Below are positions 21,470-33,870 of a stretch of 64,000 bases of DNA, in pieces. Under the pieces are notes generated by a model that ran no database searches, was not told the DNA's origin, and worked only from the letters and a program-made list of their open reading frames with translations. This DNA is from Vitellaria paradoxa (Eukaryota; Streptophyta; Magnoliopsida; Ericales; Sapotaceae). The translations under genes and the position numbers were made by a program. The DNA lies in assembly GCA_019916065.1 (NCBI GenBank), contig CM034239.1, positions 38,402,419 through 38,466,418 of the forward strand, in the 5' to 3' direction. Within the stretch, counting starts at the first letter, position 1. Each line of letters starts with the position of its first letter.

Positions 21470-21525
21470 ACGACGTCATTCTTTCGAAAGAAATGAACGC
21501 AAACAGTCACTTGTACGACGTCGTA
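21470..21525. promoter_or_regulatory. Two GACGTC motifs, one in a 12-bp palindrome, upstream of the hydrolase start
   Basis: GACGTCAT at 21472-21479 and the perfect palindrome TACGACGTCGTA at 21514-21525 lie 42 bp apart, 66-120 bp before the first ATG of the hydrolase. GACGTC is a core bound by TGA and other bZIP factors. They may fall in the proximal promoter or the leader. Confidence 0.45.
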
Positions 21526-21590
21526 TTCGTGGCTATTCTTTAGACAACGACACTGCACCACTGCAGTCCCAAAGTGGATCCGAGGCAGTA

Positions 21591-24500
21591 ATGGTAAGCA
21601 TTTATTCGAGAACGCTCACGAAAACCCTCCTCAGCGGTGCGACCTCAGGATTCGCAAGGACTCTCTCTCCCTCCGTTTCTCTTTCTCGCCTTCAGGTCCG
21701 TTCGGTGATGGCCGACTCTGCCTTCAAGAAGATTCAGATCCAGAGAGACGACACTGTGAGTTTCTTTTTATTTTGTTTGTTTGTTCATGTTTTCTTCTGC
21801 TCTCGTTTTTCCTTCGTTTGGATGTGGATCATCTGCGTACAATAGATACTTTATGGATACGGGCTATTGAGAGTTTTTGTCCTGGATTTTGGGCGTTTAT
21901 CATTTTAGAAATTTTGAGGCATTGAGCTCGTTGGGCTGCAACTGTTTCTGTGTGAGTGGCAGTGAATTTGTTTTGGCTGTGGTCAATCTGATGAGAACGT
22001 ATGTTTGTGTGTGTGTGAGAGAGAGAGTGAGAGAGAGATTTGTTTTTTCGATAAGTTGAAAGAGCTATAAATTTCTGAATTTGATCAGAAATGCTGCGTG
22101 TATTGGATATACTCTTTAATTCGTGGCTGTGAATGGGTTTGTTTTTATATGCTAATTATACTATGAAAAGCATGAACGATTTAATGTCTAATGTCTACTT
22201 GTGAATCTTCATGGTGATTTATTTTTCACTCAGGCATTCGACGCATATGTTGTTGGCAAAGAAAATGCTCCTGGTATTGTTGTACTTCAGGAGTGGTGGG
22301 GTGTTGACTTTGAGATCAAGAATCATGCTTTGAAGATTTCTCAATTTGATTCTGGCTACAAGGCACTTATCCCCGAGTAAGAAGTCTCAGCTTGATATAA
22401 ATGTCCTATGAACTTTAAAATAAGGATTTAAACATCCGGTTGCCATTGGTATTCAATGGTTTTCTGTTGCTGTTTCAGCTTGTATAGGGGGAAAGTTGGT
22501 TTAGAATTTGCAGAGGCGCAGCATTTGATGGAGGGTCTTGACTGGCAAGGTGCCGTGAAGGATATTCGTGCTTCAGTTAACTGGCTTAAAGCAAATGGTT
22601 CACCTAAGGTGTATTATTTTTCAACCTTTTTCTCTTTGGGGGGGAAAAAAAAGATTAAAACACTCTCTTATGAAGCGGTTCTAAATGCCTTAGATCCTCC
22701 AAATTCTAAGCTGCAACTACGAACAAATTGAGAGTTGTATTTTAAGATAACAGCTATTAGAATTTTCATAATGGTCTCTAGCATTTTTGGGTCCCCCTCC
22801 CCCCTTTTTGTTGTAGTTGTTATTGTTTTATTGTCTTTGATTTCATTGACATATCCAAAAAATTATTGTATCTACATTGCTAATGGTTATTTAGGCTTCA
22901 CTTTAAGCTCTGGCTTTGTAAGATACTCACGAGGCATATGCTTTATGTATTGCTATTTGTCTACTATCTAAATTTGAAATTTTGTGGGCATCATACATTG
23001 TTGTGCTAAATATGAATATATAATTGGGATATATGTAATTTACTTTAAAGGGGCTTACAGCATTCCATATACGGTGATGCAATGGGTTCCACTCCATGGA
23101 TGACTGAGATTGCGTCACGATTGGGATTTAAATGTAGTTAATTTTTATTTTTTCTAGCTCAATGAGTAGATGACTTATTTTTATTTTACAACTCAAGGTT
23201 TACTTTATTTATATTTTTTTAATTTTTTTTCCTTCTTCTTTGGTCTAACAATAGGAGAAGCTAGTCAACAATCTGACAACGTATTTGAGTTATCCAAAAA
23301 TAACAATAAATTGAGTATTGAAACCTAAGAAGCATGGACATCGACACTGCATGACATGAATCCGCCAGCTTGGCAATTTTTAAAAAAATACAAGACACGA
23401 CATGGTGAGGACTTGGAAAATATTTTTTATATGTGTTAAATATTAATATTTTATTCAAATGCAATAGAAATAATGCAAACAATAACTAAAATTGACCAAC
23501 TATGTATTTTATATCTTAAACAATAACAAAAGAAGTCATATAATGATTATTCCAAAAAAATGATGATAAACTATATTTCATAAGTTAAAAGTCAACAAAA
23601 AAATTATAAAAAATTAATTTTTTCAAGGTGAGTACGATGTGTTCAAAACAAAATTGTGACGTGTCAAAAAGAAGTCTATGGTATGTCAAAAATGAGTTTG
23701 TGGTGTGTCAAAGATAAGTCTGTGACGCTTCCAAATTGTGACTGACATAAAAGAATCATACAAGTTGGTTGGATTTGTCTCCAATATAAGCAAGGGTGGA
23801 TGCAAGTAACAGTAGGGGAGTCCACTAACCCACTGAAAGTAAAATTTCTGTAGAAAATAGTATAATTTTTAGGGCATTTTTGTAATTTTGCCCCATAGAA
23901 TATATTTTTAAAATAAATTACCTTAATACCTCAAACAATTTACAAGTTTTACCTTTACTTTTATGTCAGTGTAGCATTGGCTTGACCTCAGTGTAATAAA
24001 ATCCTGGATCCTCCGGTGGATATAAGGAGAGGGACCCTCTTATGTAAGCCCATTACCGAATCACAACTAGTCGATGTGGGGTCGTAACACTTCCATCCAA
24101 ATAGTGGGTTGGGCTCTTAATCCCATTAAATATACTGATTCTTTTGCATGATACAAGAGGAAGTAGCATTACGGGCCTTATTGTCCCTTTTCTTTGGGCA
24201 GCTACTATTAACAAGCTAAATTATTAAACATGAAGGGAGGGATAACCCAAAAAATGCTAAAAAGATGACAATATCTCTAATGCCTGGCTAGTGTTAAAAA
24301 CTTGATCCATCAAGCATGCCAGTTACTTTAGCCTTAAGCGCCTTGGGCAACTAATTCATCTAAATGACACTGGAGGTAATCCCTTTTTCCCATAACCCAC
24401 ATATCTGGAGTTGAAAGCATTTAGTAATTCCGATATTTGTGACAAATATATTAATTTGCAGCAATACATTTTGCTCTTAAGGTTTGCGTGCTATTCCCGA

Positions 24501-27500
24501 GGTTAAATGTACAAGCTAAAGTTACCAGTGATGGTGGTTTGCTATTGAATTTTATTTTCCTTTATTTATCATCAGAGTATAAGCAGTAACTTTGTTTGTC
24601 TAAATGGTCAGTGGAACACATGATGAGATAGTAGTAGGATTGTTTTCTTCAGGGCTTTCACCTCATACAATCTTGTATTCGTGGATACCTGATTGCCGTT
24701 GAACTAAATCAATTTTATTTTTTTGTTGCAAACTTGCTATAGACTGGCGTAACTGGGTTCTGCATGGGTGGAGCTCTTTCTATTGCTAGTTCAGTTTTAG
24801 TCCCTGAGGTTGATGCTGTCGTAGCATTCTATGGAGTTCCTTCATCAGAGCTTGCAGATCCAGCACATGCTAAGGCTCCTGTTCAAGCCCATTTTGGGGA
24901 GCTTGATAGTTTTGTTGGCTTTTCAGATGTGACGGTATGGTTATCTTTTTGACTTTCAATGTCAATACTAGGATTTAGCTTTCTTGTTTTAGTTTTATTT
25001 TAAATAAATATGCCCATTTATTAGCATCTTTTCAAGATATACGACCACCACAAGTCTCAGGTTTTTAGTTAATTTCTGTTTTTGGTTTTTGTTGTTTTAC
25101 AATTTGTTTTGTCATTTTGGATAGGCTACCCCTATGAAGGCAAGGGCCCTATAATTTGGCATCAAACAATTTTTACTTTATCTTCATTGCTATTTGTTAA
25201 TAAAGAGAAACAATTTGAAAGAATTGAGTTGACTTCTAGAGCTATTGGTCCTAGAACGAGGTACAAGGGATACAAGCGAAAGAAAGGCTATTAGAGAGAA
25301 TCTTTTATCACTTGCAATGAAGAGGTTTGGATAGGCATCACTAGAATTTGGAGGTCTTACCTTCCATAGGTTGCATCAATCTCTTGCAAGAGAAATTGGA
25401 AAATTTTGTCACAAGAATTGACATTTAAGAAGTAGTAACCTTAAATGTATTCTATTTAATTCTAAGCAATGAAAATGTTTATTAGGTGAAAAGCTTAAGC
25501 TGTTTAGGAATGGGCGAAAAATGTATATTAAGCTCTCACACCACCTCTCAATGGTGGAAAGCCCCCCCCCCCCCAACACAAAAAAAAAAAAAACACATGC
25601 ACCCACAACTCCCAATTTTCAATAGGATATATATATATATATATAAACTTGGGATGAAATACGTAGCTACCCTTCAAAACTTGGGCTTAATTGGAATATG
25701 AAACACAAAATGAAGAGAAATTGGTCATTTTTTTTCCTTTCTTTTGACAAGTTCAATTCATTTCAAAATGATAAATTTATCTTAATCTTTGTCTTTTGTC
25801 CTTTGATTTGTACATTTTTCAGCTAAAAAAATGATAATTTTTGTTCCCGTGTATGAACTATGAGCTTAATCCATGCATAAGGGAGTAACAACATCAAAAA
25901 TGGAATATGTTGTTAGACAAGATCAAACTCATCATTTTCTTTTTTCTCCAACATAGACATTACAAAAAATTCTTGGCATTGCAATCTTTCTGGAATCAGT
26001 ACTTGCATTTTGGGGTTGTAAAAACATGAAGATGTATTCGATTTGGACTGAATGAGTTCCATGCACTCAAAATTCAGTTGACTTTTGCACTTCGTCAAAT
26101 ACAAAACTCGAAACTTTGAATTGCATTTTGGGGTAGTAAAAACATGAAGATGTATTCGATTTGGACTGAATGAGTCTCATGCACTCAAAATTTAGTTGAC
26201 TTTTGCACTTCGTCAAATACAAAACTTGAAACTTTGAAAAGTCTTAAATTCTTTGTAAACCCTTGTAGTTTGTCCTCAGTTGCATGCAATGGTAGCAATG
26301 TTTCTAGTTTCTAAGTTATTATTGTTGTTATTTTTCAATATAGTTTTATATTTTAAAATGATTTTTTCCCTATATTTTGTGCCTTATTCTTAGAATTGTT
26401 CTTTATAATTTTTGTTTGTCTACATTTACTACATTGTTTGGGGAATTAAATTTACGAACATTCGCATTTTCGTTGACACACCTGATATTTGAAGTTTGGA
26501 AAAATTGAAAAGGGGATTTTAATTTGGAATTGGAATTTTAATTCAAGCTTCGTTTTCAAGCATCAAGGTACAATAAGTTGATTGTATACAATTTTAGACT
26601 ATTGATAGAATTGAAATTTTCATGTTGGTTATATTACATAATGAGTTGATGTTATTAACTCCAGTGGAGGTGTGGAATAAGTTGATTGTATACAATTTTA
26701 GACTATTGATAGAATCGAAATTTTCATGGTGGTTATATTACATAATGAGTTGATGTTATTAACTCCAGTGGAGGTGTGGAATTATGCTTCAACTCATGGC
26801 TTGGAGAGTTTAGATCAACCTTTGGTAAAATTTCTAGTTCTGTTGATCAGATTCATGGATTTGATACGAATTATGTTTTGACAACCCATCTGTGCACCTT
26901 CTAAGACAATTTAAAATAAAAGAAGCTTATACCATTGCCAGGAAAATTTGAACCAGTACTTAAGACCATCCACAATAAGCATATAAACTGCTAAACCATC
27001 CATCAATCATATGGCGTAGTGCACTTACGAAAATTTTCACGCACAGTTCACTCTGTAATCTTGCTGTTGCTGCTGTTCTCGAATTCACATCTCTTGCTCT
27101 CGCTACTGCACTTGCTTCGTGAATCAGTTATTTAGATGCTGATGGAGGGGGTTGTGCCCAAGACCTTACTAGGATAAAATATCTCATACCATATTGGATC
27201 ACCGGTTGCTCAAAAAACTTAAGTTGGTTAGCAATGGGCTTAACAATATCTTTCGACCTTTTGTCACAAGCAAAAAAGGTGTGGTGAAAACTAATTGGTT
27301 TATTTTTGCTTCTTTATTCACCTTCTTTCCGCTTCCCCAAACCCCCCCTCCCCGGAGGGGGGCGGGGGGAAGGAAAAACGTACAAAGGCCTAGGAGATCG
27401 TTGATTGAGTTAAATTCATAAAATCCCAAGCATCTGTATCATGAGCTCATTGGGGCTTGACAATTTCCCAGATTCTGAAATTAAAGTAGCTAGTGAAATT

Positions 27501-28815
27501 CCTCTGGAAGAATCAAGCAGAAATCAATGGAACTTGTCTCTCCTCTGGCTTTGCTCATCAACTCTGGCTGTAAACTTACTAATTGTGATATTATGATCGG
27601 CAATTAACCCATTGATATATACAAAAGTCAGCACTTTTATCAAAGTACCTTTTGGGAAAGTGCAAAGGGTTTGCTGAAATCACCTAAATATATTTTGTTG
27701 GAATTATTTTTGCTTGAGTTCCATTTCTTTCTTGGTTTAAGTCCAAAGGACTAAGTCCTGGAACCAACATTATGCATACAACGCAAAGTATTTTACACTC
27801 AAAAAGTATTTTATCCTTTCTGAACCAAATGATATAGAACCTTCAAAAGAATTCACAAAGCTAGCACGACAAAAACTTAATAGAAAAAATTGAACTTAGA
27901 GCTCCTTATCTATTTCTAAGGTCCTCCCCCCCCCCCCCCAACAAATGAATAAACGAAATCTGTTTCTAAGTTCTTGCAGAATTAAATTGTGAGATTAAGA
28001 TTTTGATGGAGTTTTGAATTTTGCTTAATTCACCAAAATTGCACAAGTTGCAGCACACGCCAAAGCGAATGTTAAATTTATGTCCTTTTTGGATTTGTTG
28101 AGTGGGTTGTGTTTTCAGGCTAGTTGGATTCTGTGGTAGGCCATTTCTTTTTTTGGGAAATGTGTTAGTTTGTGTGTCTTGAAAATACCATTCACTCCTT
28201 TAAAAGTTAGGCCCTGTTAGAGGTGGCAAATGTTGTGGGTTTGGGGCTGTTTGGATCTTGTCATTTTTCTATTTGGTGTTAGGCAAAACTGTGTTTTGTT
28301 GCCTTTTAACGACGGGATTGATTTTCTTTTGAATATTCCTTATTTTTTTGGTGAGTTATTTTGATTATTCATTGATGTTTGATTTTGCATCTTTCATAAT
28401 AGACTACAAACCCTGTATGTGCACTGTATGTTAGGTTCTAATGTGGTTAAAAGGCATTAGGATTGTGGGATAAAATATATACTTCCGTTGAAGTTGTATT
28501 GAAAGAAAAGCAATTTGAATATTTCCCAAGTCTTTTAAGCAAAGAAACACTGTTCATACATTGTATACTTCTATCCTATTGTGTTATTGATATGCTTGTT
28601 TTCAGGCTGCTAAAGCTTTGGAAGAAAAGCTGAAGGCCTCGGGAGTTCCGTATGAGGTACACATTTATCCAGGCAATGCACATGCTTTTATGAATAGGTC
28701 TCCCGAGGGTTTGAAGAGGAGGAAAGGTATGGGCCTGGCTGATGAAGACGAAGCTGCAGTGGAGCTGGCGTGGTCTCGCTTCCGCTCGTGGATGAGCCAC
28801 CACTTATCTCCCTAG
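21591..28815 (+). CDS. Dienelactone hydrolase family protein (alpha/beta hydrolase), five exons
   Basis: Exons by GT-AG junctions: 21591-21755, 22234-22376, 22479-22608, 24743-24934, 28606-28815; 840 coding bases, 279 residues. It matches the plant DLH family, cytosolic or organellar alpha/beta hydrolases related to bacterial carboxymethylenebutenolidase. Seen: WWGVDFEIKNHA after the first strand, nucleophile motif GFCMGG (Cys153), HFGELD (Asp201) and YPGNAHAF (His236), a full Cys-Asp-His triad. The C-terminus ends WSRFRSWMSHHLSP. The family core of about 240 residues starts at Met40 (21708). The 39 residues before it are rich in Ser, Arg, Leu and Thr with no acidic residues, like an organelle transit peptide. 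An in-frame ATG at 21456 without intervening stop exists but looks like leader. Introns 3 (2.1 kb) and 4 (3.7 kb) hold repeats. The plant substrate is not established. Confidence 0.93.
23990..24089 (-). repeat. Possible LTR end fragment in intron 3
   Basis: On the minus strand the sequence starts TGTTACGACCCCACATCGAC, typical of plant LTR starts. No partner end or target duplication found, so this is tentative. Confidence 0.25.
26003..26238. repeat. Tandem duplication in intron 4, 118 bp x 2
   Basis: 26003-26120 and 26121-26238 share TTGCATTTTGGGG, AAAACATGAAGATGTATTCG, TTGGACTGAATGAG and CTTTTGCACTTCGTCAAATA with a few substitutions. Confidence 0.88.
26572..26779. repeat. Tandem duplication in intron 4, 104 bp x 2
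   Basis: 26572-26675 and 26676-26779 are almost identical (two differences seen). Both start AATAAGTTGATTGTATACAA and end CCAGTGGAGGTGTGG. Near identity implies a recent event. Confidence 0.9.
27342..27369. other. GC-rich hairpin in intron 4
   Basis: CCCCCTCC and GGAGGGGG flank a two-base loop, followed by GGCGGGGGG. It is unusual in this AT-rich region and has G-quadruplex potential. Confidence 0.6.
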
Positions 28816-30478
28816 GCAATGCGCGTTCTCCAGGAGTCATATAAAGCTCTCTACCTATATATAATAATCTGGTATCCAATCTAGAGCTATTAGAAGGCTT
28901 GCATCTTCCTTTTTGTCCAAATGGAACTTGAACCCACTACTACGGTGACAATGTTGTTGCTGTGAAGTTAGTTATGTTGGCTTGTGAATGTAAATGTTAA
29001 ATGTACGCTTCAGACACTAAATGATTTGGGGGGTGTGAATGGAGGCCGACTTCCTGTGTGAATCTATGCCTCGAAATTTCAAGGATTAAACACGGTTGAA
29101 AGCTGTGATTATTTGATTGGATTCAAAATAGGAACGATCAATGTTTCGAGTTGAAATGACAAGTGGGTTGAGTTGAAATTACAGGCAGTGGGAAGGAAAA
29201 CATTTAGACAAATTGTTTGAAAGTGAGGTACCTGGGAAAAAGAGTTTTTCGCAAAAGTAGGGAAACCTCATTGTCCATGACCGAGGACTTTTGGTGAGGT
29301 TGATTGGAAATCTGCTTCATTTGGTTGAATGAATGGGTGTTTGAAAGTGTGGTTAGAAGTTGGAAGCACGAGCCTGTTTCGTTGAATTGGTGTTTCTTTC
29401 TTATGAGGTTAACCTCAATTCCGTTTGTTTTCAACTGGTTGATGATTTTTCTTTGTGGGGGTAATTATCCAAAGCCACAGTGATGTTTTCTCAGCATATG
29501 CCGGGAATGTTCTGTCCTATTATGGTAAAGGTAGATTAAAATCTGGTCAAAAGATCCGCTTTTGACCCAGTAATTTTCATCTTCCTGGACAAGGTTCACA
29601 GATAGTGCCTTCTTTTCTTGTAGGGGAAGGCAGATAAATGCTTTTCACTGAGGAATTTAGAAGGCAGATAAATGCTTTTCACTGAGGAATTTTGACAGGC
29701 AATTGGAGTCCTCCCCCCCGCCCCCCTTTCCTATTCACGCACACAAGTACGCACAAAGTTGCACTTAAGCTACCACTAATACAAGTACAATTATCGGGTG
29801 GTTATCATATCACAACGATTAGAATTGCCAGAAGCAGCCGGGTCTTGTGGGAAATCGACCATTTTGGGGACTCTTCGGAGTTCTAAAGAAAAAATAATAA
29901 TAAAAATAAATATCTACAAATTTTTATAAAATTTAAATTTTTTATTAATTAGACAAACTATGAGATTGTAATTTTTATAAATTTATATTAATTTCTTTTA
30001 CTCTAAACACCCTCGTAATTTGTGTTTGCATGCTTTTAAGTCTTAAGAAAGCAGGCTAATTTTAGCTGTTGAATGTGTCAACATTGAAATGTGAATTTGA
30101 ATTACATGAGTTAATATTGAAACCTGAATTAAATTACAGGTTCACGTGTTTTGCGTAAACATTTTTATTATAAAATAAAAAAATCCAAATTCAAAGACCA
30201 ACTTCAGGCTAAGTCACACATGGAGCTAGTGCTTGTTTTCAGCCCAAAAGTTTAGGTTAATATGTGGTGTTCTTTTTTCTTTTATATTGTCCCAAGGCCT
30301 CTTAATTTCTGTCCCATGATAGCACTTGTTATGGCTTACGGGTCAGGCGCTAACCATCTAATGATTCTAATCTAAAAATTTAAGTATTAAACTTACATTC
30401 TTTTATACAACTTAAAACTTCTAATTTGTATCTAATGTGAGATGAGCAACGATACAGAACTCTAATTTTCCACTAATT
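28816..30478. other. 3' flank of the hydrolase gene and gene-free spacer
   Basis: The first 200-250 bp probably hold the 3' untranslated region. No single polyadenylation signal stands out. A 34-bp tandem repeat (29626-29693, phrase GCAGATAAATGCTTTTCACT twice) follows, and 29905-30010 may be an eroded short element ending TTACTCTAAACACCCT. Confidence 0.45.
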
Positions 30479-31356
30479 AAGGCACCGTTTGGTGTGCCAG
30501 AAAATAACATAAAACAAAATAAAAGTCTAGTAACTTCTAAAAATCACTGAAATTCTTTATTATATTTACACATTTCTACCTTCACTAATTTCAAAAAATT
30601 TAAATATTTTGTTAAAAAAATAAAAAATCTAGAAAGAATTTAACTGAGTGTGAAAATTTTTTTGGGTAATTATATTTTTCGCATCGAAAGTTTTCAAACG
30701 GATACTATTGTGGTAGGGTCCACATAATTTTTTGAATCTGTTAAAACAGATCTGAAAAAATAGTTATAACGGTTTGTCACTTTTCATCTCCAAAAAATAC
30801 AATTTCAAGATATATATATATATATACATATATTAGGGGTACATAGATTTTTTGAATCCATTAGAACAGATTTAGATTTGGAAAAACTGTTTTAACGGTT
30901 TACCACTATTCATCTAAAAAAATGCAATTTAGAGAGAGTGAGAGAGAGACGGAGAGAGATATTAGGGATGTAGAGATTTTTTGAATCCATTAAAATGGAT
31001 TTGGGAAAACCTTTCTAACGGTTTATCACTGTTCATTTTTAAAAAATGCGATTTGGAAAGAGAGATAGAGAGAGATATTAAAATGTCAAGATTTTTTGAA
31101 TCCGTTAGAAGGGATTTGAAAAAAACGTTCTAACAGTTTACCACTTTTCATCTCCAAAAAACTCAATTTGGAGAGAGAGAGATATATTAGGGATGCAGAG
31201 ATTTTGTGAATCCGTTAGAATGGATCTAAGAAAACTGTTCTAACATTTATCACTATTCATCTCTAAAAAATACGGCTTGAAAAAAAATACAAAACGTCAA
31301 AATTTACCCAAAATCACATTTTTTTCTTATTTTTTTAATCACTCCAAACATTACTT
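30479..31356 (+). mobile_element. Non-autonomous TIR element with internal tandem array
   Basis: Ends AAGGCACCGTTTGGTGTG and CACTCCAAACATTACTT form imperfect inverted repeats. Inside, five tandem units begin near 30728, 30848, 30977, 31091 and 31201 (period 110-129 bp). Each has TTTTTTGAATCCGTTAGAA, then TTCTAACGGTTTACCACT, then TTCATCTCCAAAAAAT and a GAGAGAGAGATATTAGG spacer. Within a unit, TCCGTTAGAA and TTCTAACGGT are inverted copies. Related elements lie at 44541-44911 and, inverted, at about 49250-49844. Confidence 0.65.
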
Positions 31357-31979
31357 AAGAAATCAATGGTCGGAAGCATTTATGGCTCAAAGACTAATTA
31401 CCGCATGAATTGTGACTAAATGCAAAATGCCCATTTTCTCTCATTTTCCATTTCACCTTCCAATGCAAGAATGCTATACCATCGGGGTGGGGGGTTTGAA
31501 CTCGCATGCGCACACAAACTAAAGTTGCTGATTTGAAATACAAATTGATGTTCCTGGTATGAAAGAAAGAGGAAAAACGTGGGAAATTGGGAGGAGAACG
31601 CGACACTCAAGCAAGTTTCTAGCTGAGGTGGTTGTACCCACAATCCGCACGAATCGCCCGCCTTCATAAAATTTGTAGGGCAGGGCATGGAGAGAAACTA
31701 GACAAAACAAAGGTTTCACATTGTATAACGTTCTGTGCCGACATTTATTTCTCTAAAACCCATATATATATATATTTATATATTGTTGTATACCATCAAA
31801 ACTATACGACTAAGAAAACAATATATAAAAATGTCATTAGAATAATATGATGACTAAAATTAAAATACTTTTAAATTTTTAGTGAGATCAAAATAAAATT
31901 TATTGAAAATTGAATCTTGCCCGGTTTTTATTTATTTATTTATGAATTTCTTTAAAATAGCCTATGACAAAACTATGGG

Positions 31980-32125
31980 CCCGTTTGGTGTGCAATAATT
32001 TGCTGAAAATCTCTGTTAATTTTATATCACATCAATTTTTTCTCTCACTGCACGTATTACGAACTCTCTCCAAACCATAATTTATCTCAATTTATCTCAT
32101 TTTTTTTATTCCAAACAAACCCATA
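31980..32125. repeat. Short dispersed element, core family
   Basis: Starts GCCCGTTTGGTGTG, ends TTTATTCCAAACAAACCC, and carries core CTCACTGCACGTATTACGAA at 32044-32063. About 145 bp. Confidence 0.65.
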
Positions 32126-32814
32126 TGGGCTTGCTGGAAGTAGTTTGTTGGGTCTGACTAGTGTGAAAGCAAAAAGCCGCAAAAGTTAACCGAAAGAACA
32201 CGTGAGAAAGACCAAAAGGAGTGGAAAAAGAAATAGGACTAAAATAGAGTTTATAATGATCAGACGGTCAATTTAACACTTCTGGACTGCTTACTAACTG
32301 CTGAGAGGTTTTGGTCCAGCTCCTAGGCCCCCTTGAGTTCGTATCAAAATCAAATGCCGCGCTCCTTCCTTTCTTATTTTTTGTTTCATCAGACATTTAT
32401 CTAACCATTTTTCAAATCTGGAGGTTGCAAATTGAATGTTAGTCTGAGAAGGTTGGCTGCGCCAAGACACTTATTAATCACATGTTTCAGCACTCTGTAT
32501 ATATATATATATATATGTATATATATTCAAATATTCAATTCATCTCAATAAAACCTAGGTTAGTCCCAAATTATCACTTTCATAATTTTATTTCATCTTT
32601 TATTTTTTTGGTTCCATTCACGTGTGTGTGTGTACCCACATTGTGTAGTAACATGTGAGTGAAATATAAAATTGAGCACTGTTAATCCAAAAAAATAGTT
32701 AAAAAGTGAAACTAAGAACGATATAGTGATGATTGTATTATAATTAACCTTTTATGATTTCACTATTTTGAAATAATAAGCTTATTAGCGAACCCATTAT
32801 TTTAGTTATATTTT

Positions 32815-33190
32815 TTTGATAATTTTTTTGTTAGATAGTGTCACTCAACTTGTAGAAGTCAAACTTTTAGTAACTTTTTTTTTGGTAATTTTTTGGCCAA
32901 AGTTGCTGAATAAATTTTTTTTATTTGGTAAAATAAATGAAAATTTTTAGTAGTTTTTTTTTTATTTATAACTTTTAAGTATTCGGTAAAAATTTTAATA
33001 ACTTTTGAATTGGATTAACGTGAAATAACCATTATATCCCTTACCAACCTAGCAAAAGTTGATATTTTGATCACCTAGCAATGGTCCCCTAGCAAAATTG
33101 ATAACTTCTAGCGTTTACCAAACACCTAAAATACCAAAACAAAAAGTCGGTATTTTTTTGGCTCTTTCCTACTCTTCCAAACAAGACCAC
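32815..33190. repeat. Low-complexity MITE-like block
   Basis: Phrases such as TAACTTTTNNGTATT, AAAAGTTG, CCTAGCAAA and CCAAACAAGACC resemble the block at 17576-18290. Boundaries are uncertain. Confidence 0.4.
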
Positions 33191-33384
33191 AATTAGAAAT
33201 TTTGTTACTTTGTTAAATCAAAACTGGGTTGTGGTGTCTAGGGGTGATTCTTTAATTTGATTTTATTTTATTTTATTTTTTTACATTATCTAAATTTTTT
33301 GAATTATTTTGATTCCTTCTACGATCGAATTGAATTATATGAATATAAGATAGGTAATTGAACTGAATTAATCGAAATATATAA

Positions 33385-33870
33385 TTTAGTTTTTGTGTAA
33401 TATCAGATAATTTTTAGATTTGAGCATTTTAAATTTCTGGGGTGTTATATTTTGGTGTTAGAGTTCTAAATTTGTGATTTACCTCGGACCATAAATAGTG
33501 ATATTAAAAATTATGTGCTATGTGTTTGTTAATGTTCATGTAGAATTGGCGCGCCTATACTCTTGGGCAGAGATTGGGTTTGGGAGTAGTGGATATGTTG
33601 ATTGAAGCAACAACGTTAACCTATTATTGGACTAAGCAATCCTACGTACATACCTTAAACTATTTATTCAAATTTCTAAGTAATTTTGATGATATAGATA
33701 AATATTTTGATTAGATTTTTAATAACATTAACACGTTAATTGAAAGCTTGAATAATATCATCGTATGGGTTTATTTAAATTTTAAGAAAAGTTTTTTTAA
33801 AAGAAGTGTAGATTGTAATACTCGGTAACTTTTAAATTTGAATGTTTAAAATTTTTGGGGTGTTACATCA
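33385..33870. repeat. Pair of similar 55-60 bp segments, retroelement-like
   Basis: Segments at about 33398-33454 and 33814-33869 both run GTAATA, a TTTTTAGATTTGA-like middle and TTTGGGGTGTTAC/ATA. The GTAATAC...GGGGTGTTACA phrase is common at plant LTR ends. They may be LTR remnants about 415 bp apart; no coding domain is seen. Confidence 0.3.

Noticed and set aside
21456..21590. Hydrolase start at the upstream in-frame ATG (MSHAKRRHSF)
   Set aside because: The extra 45 residues are highly basic and unlike the family, and the stretch carries promoter-like GACGTC motifs. I treat it as leader but note the open frame.
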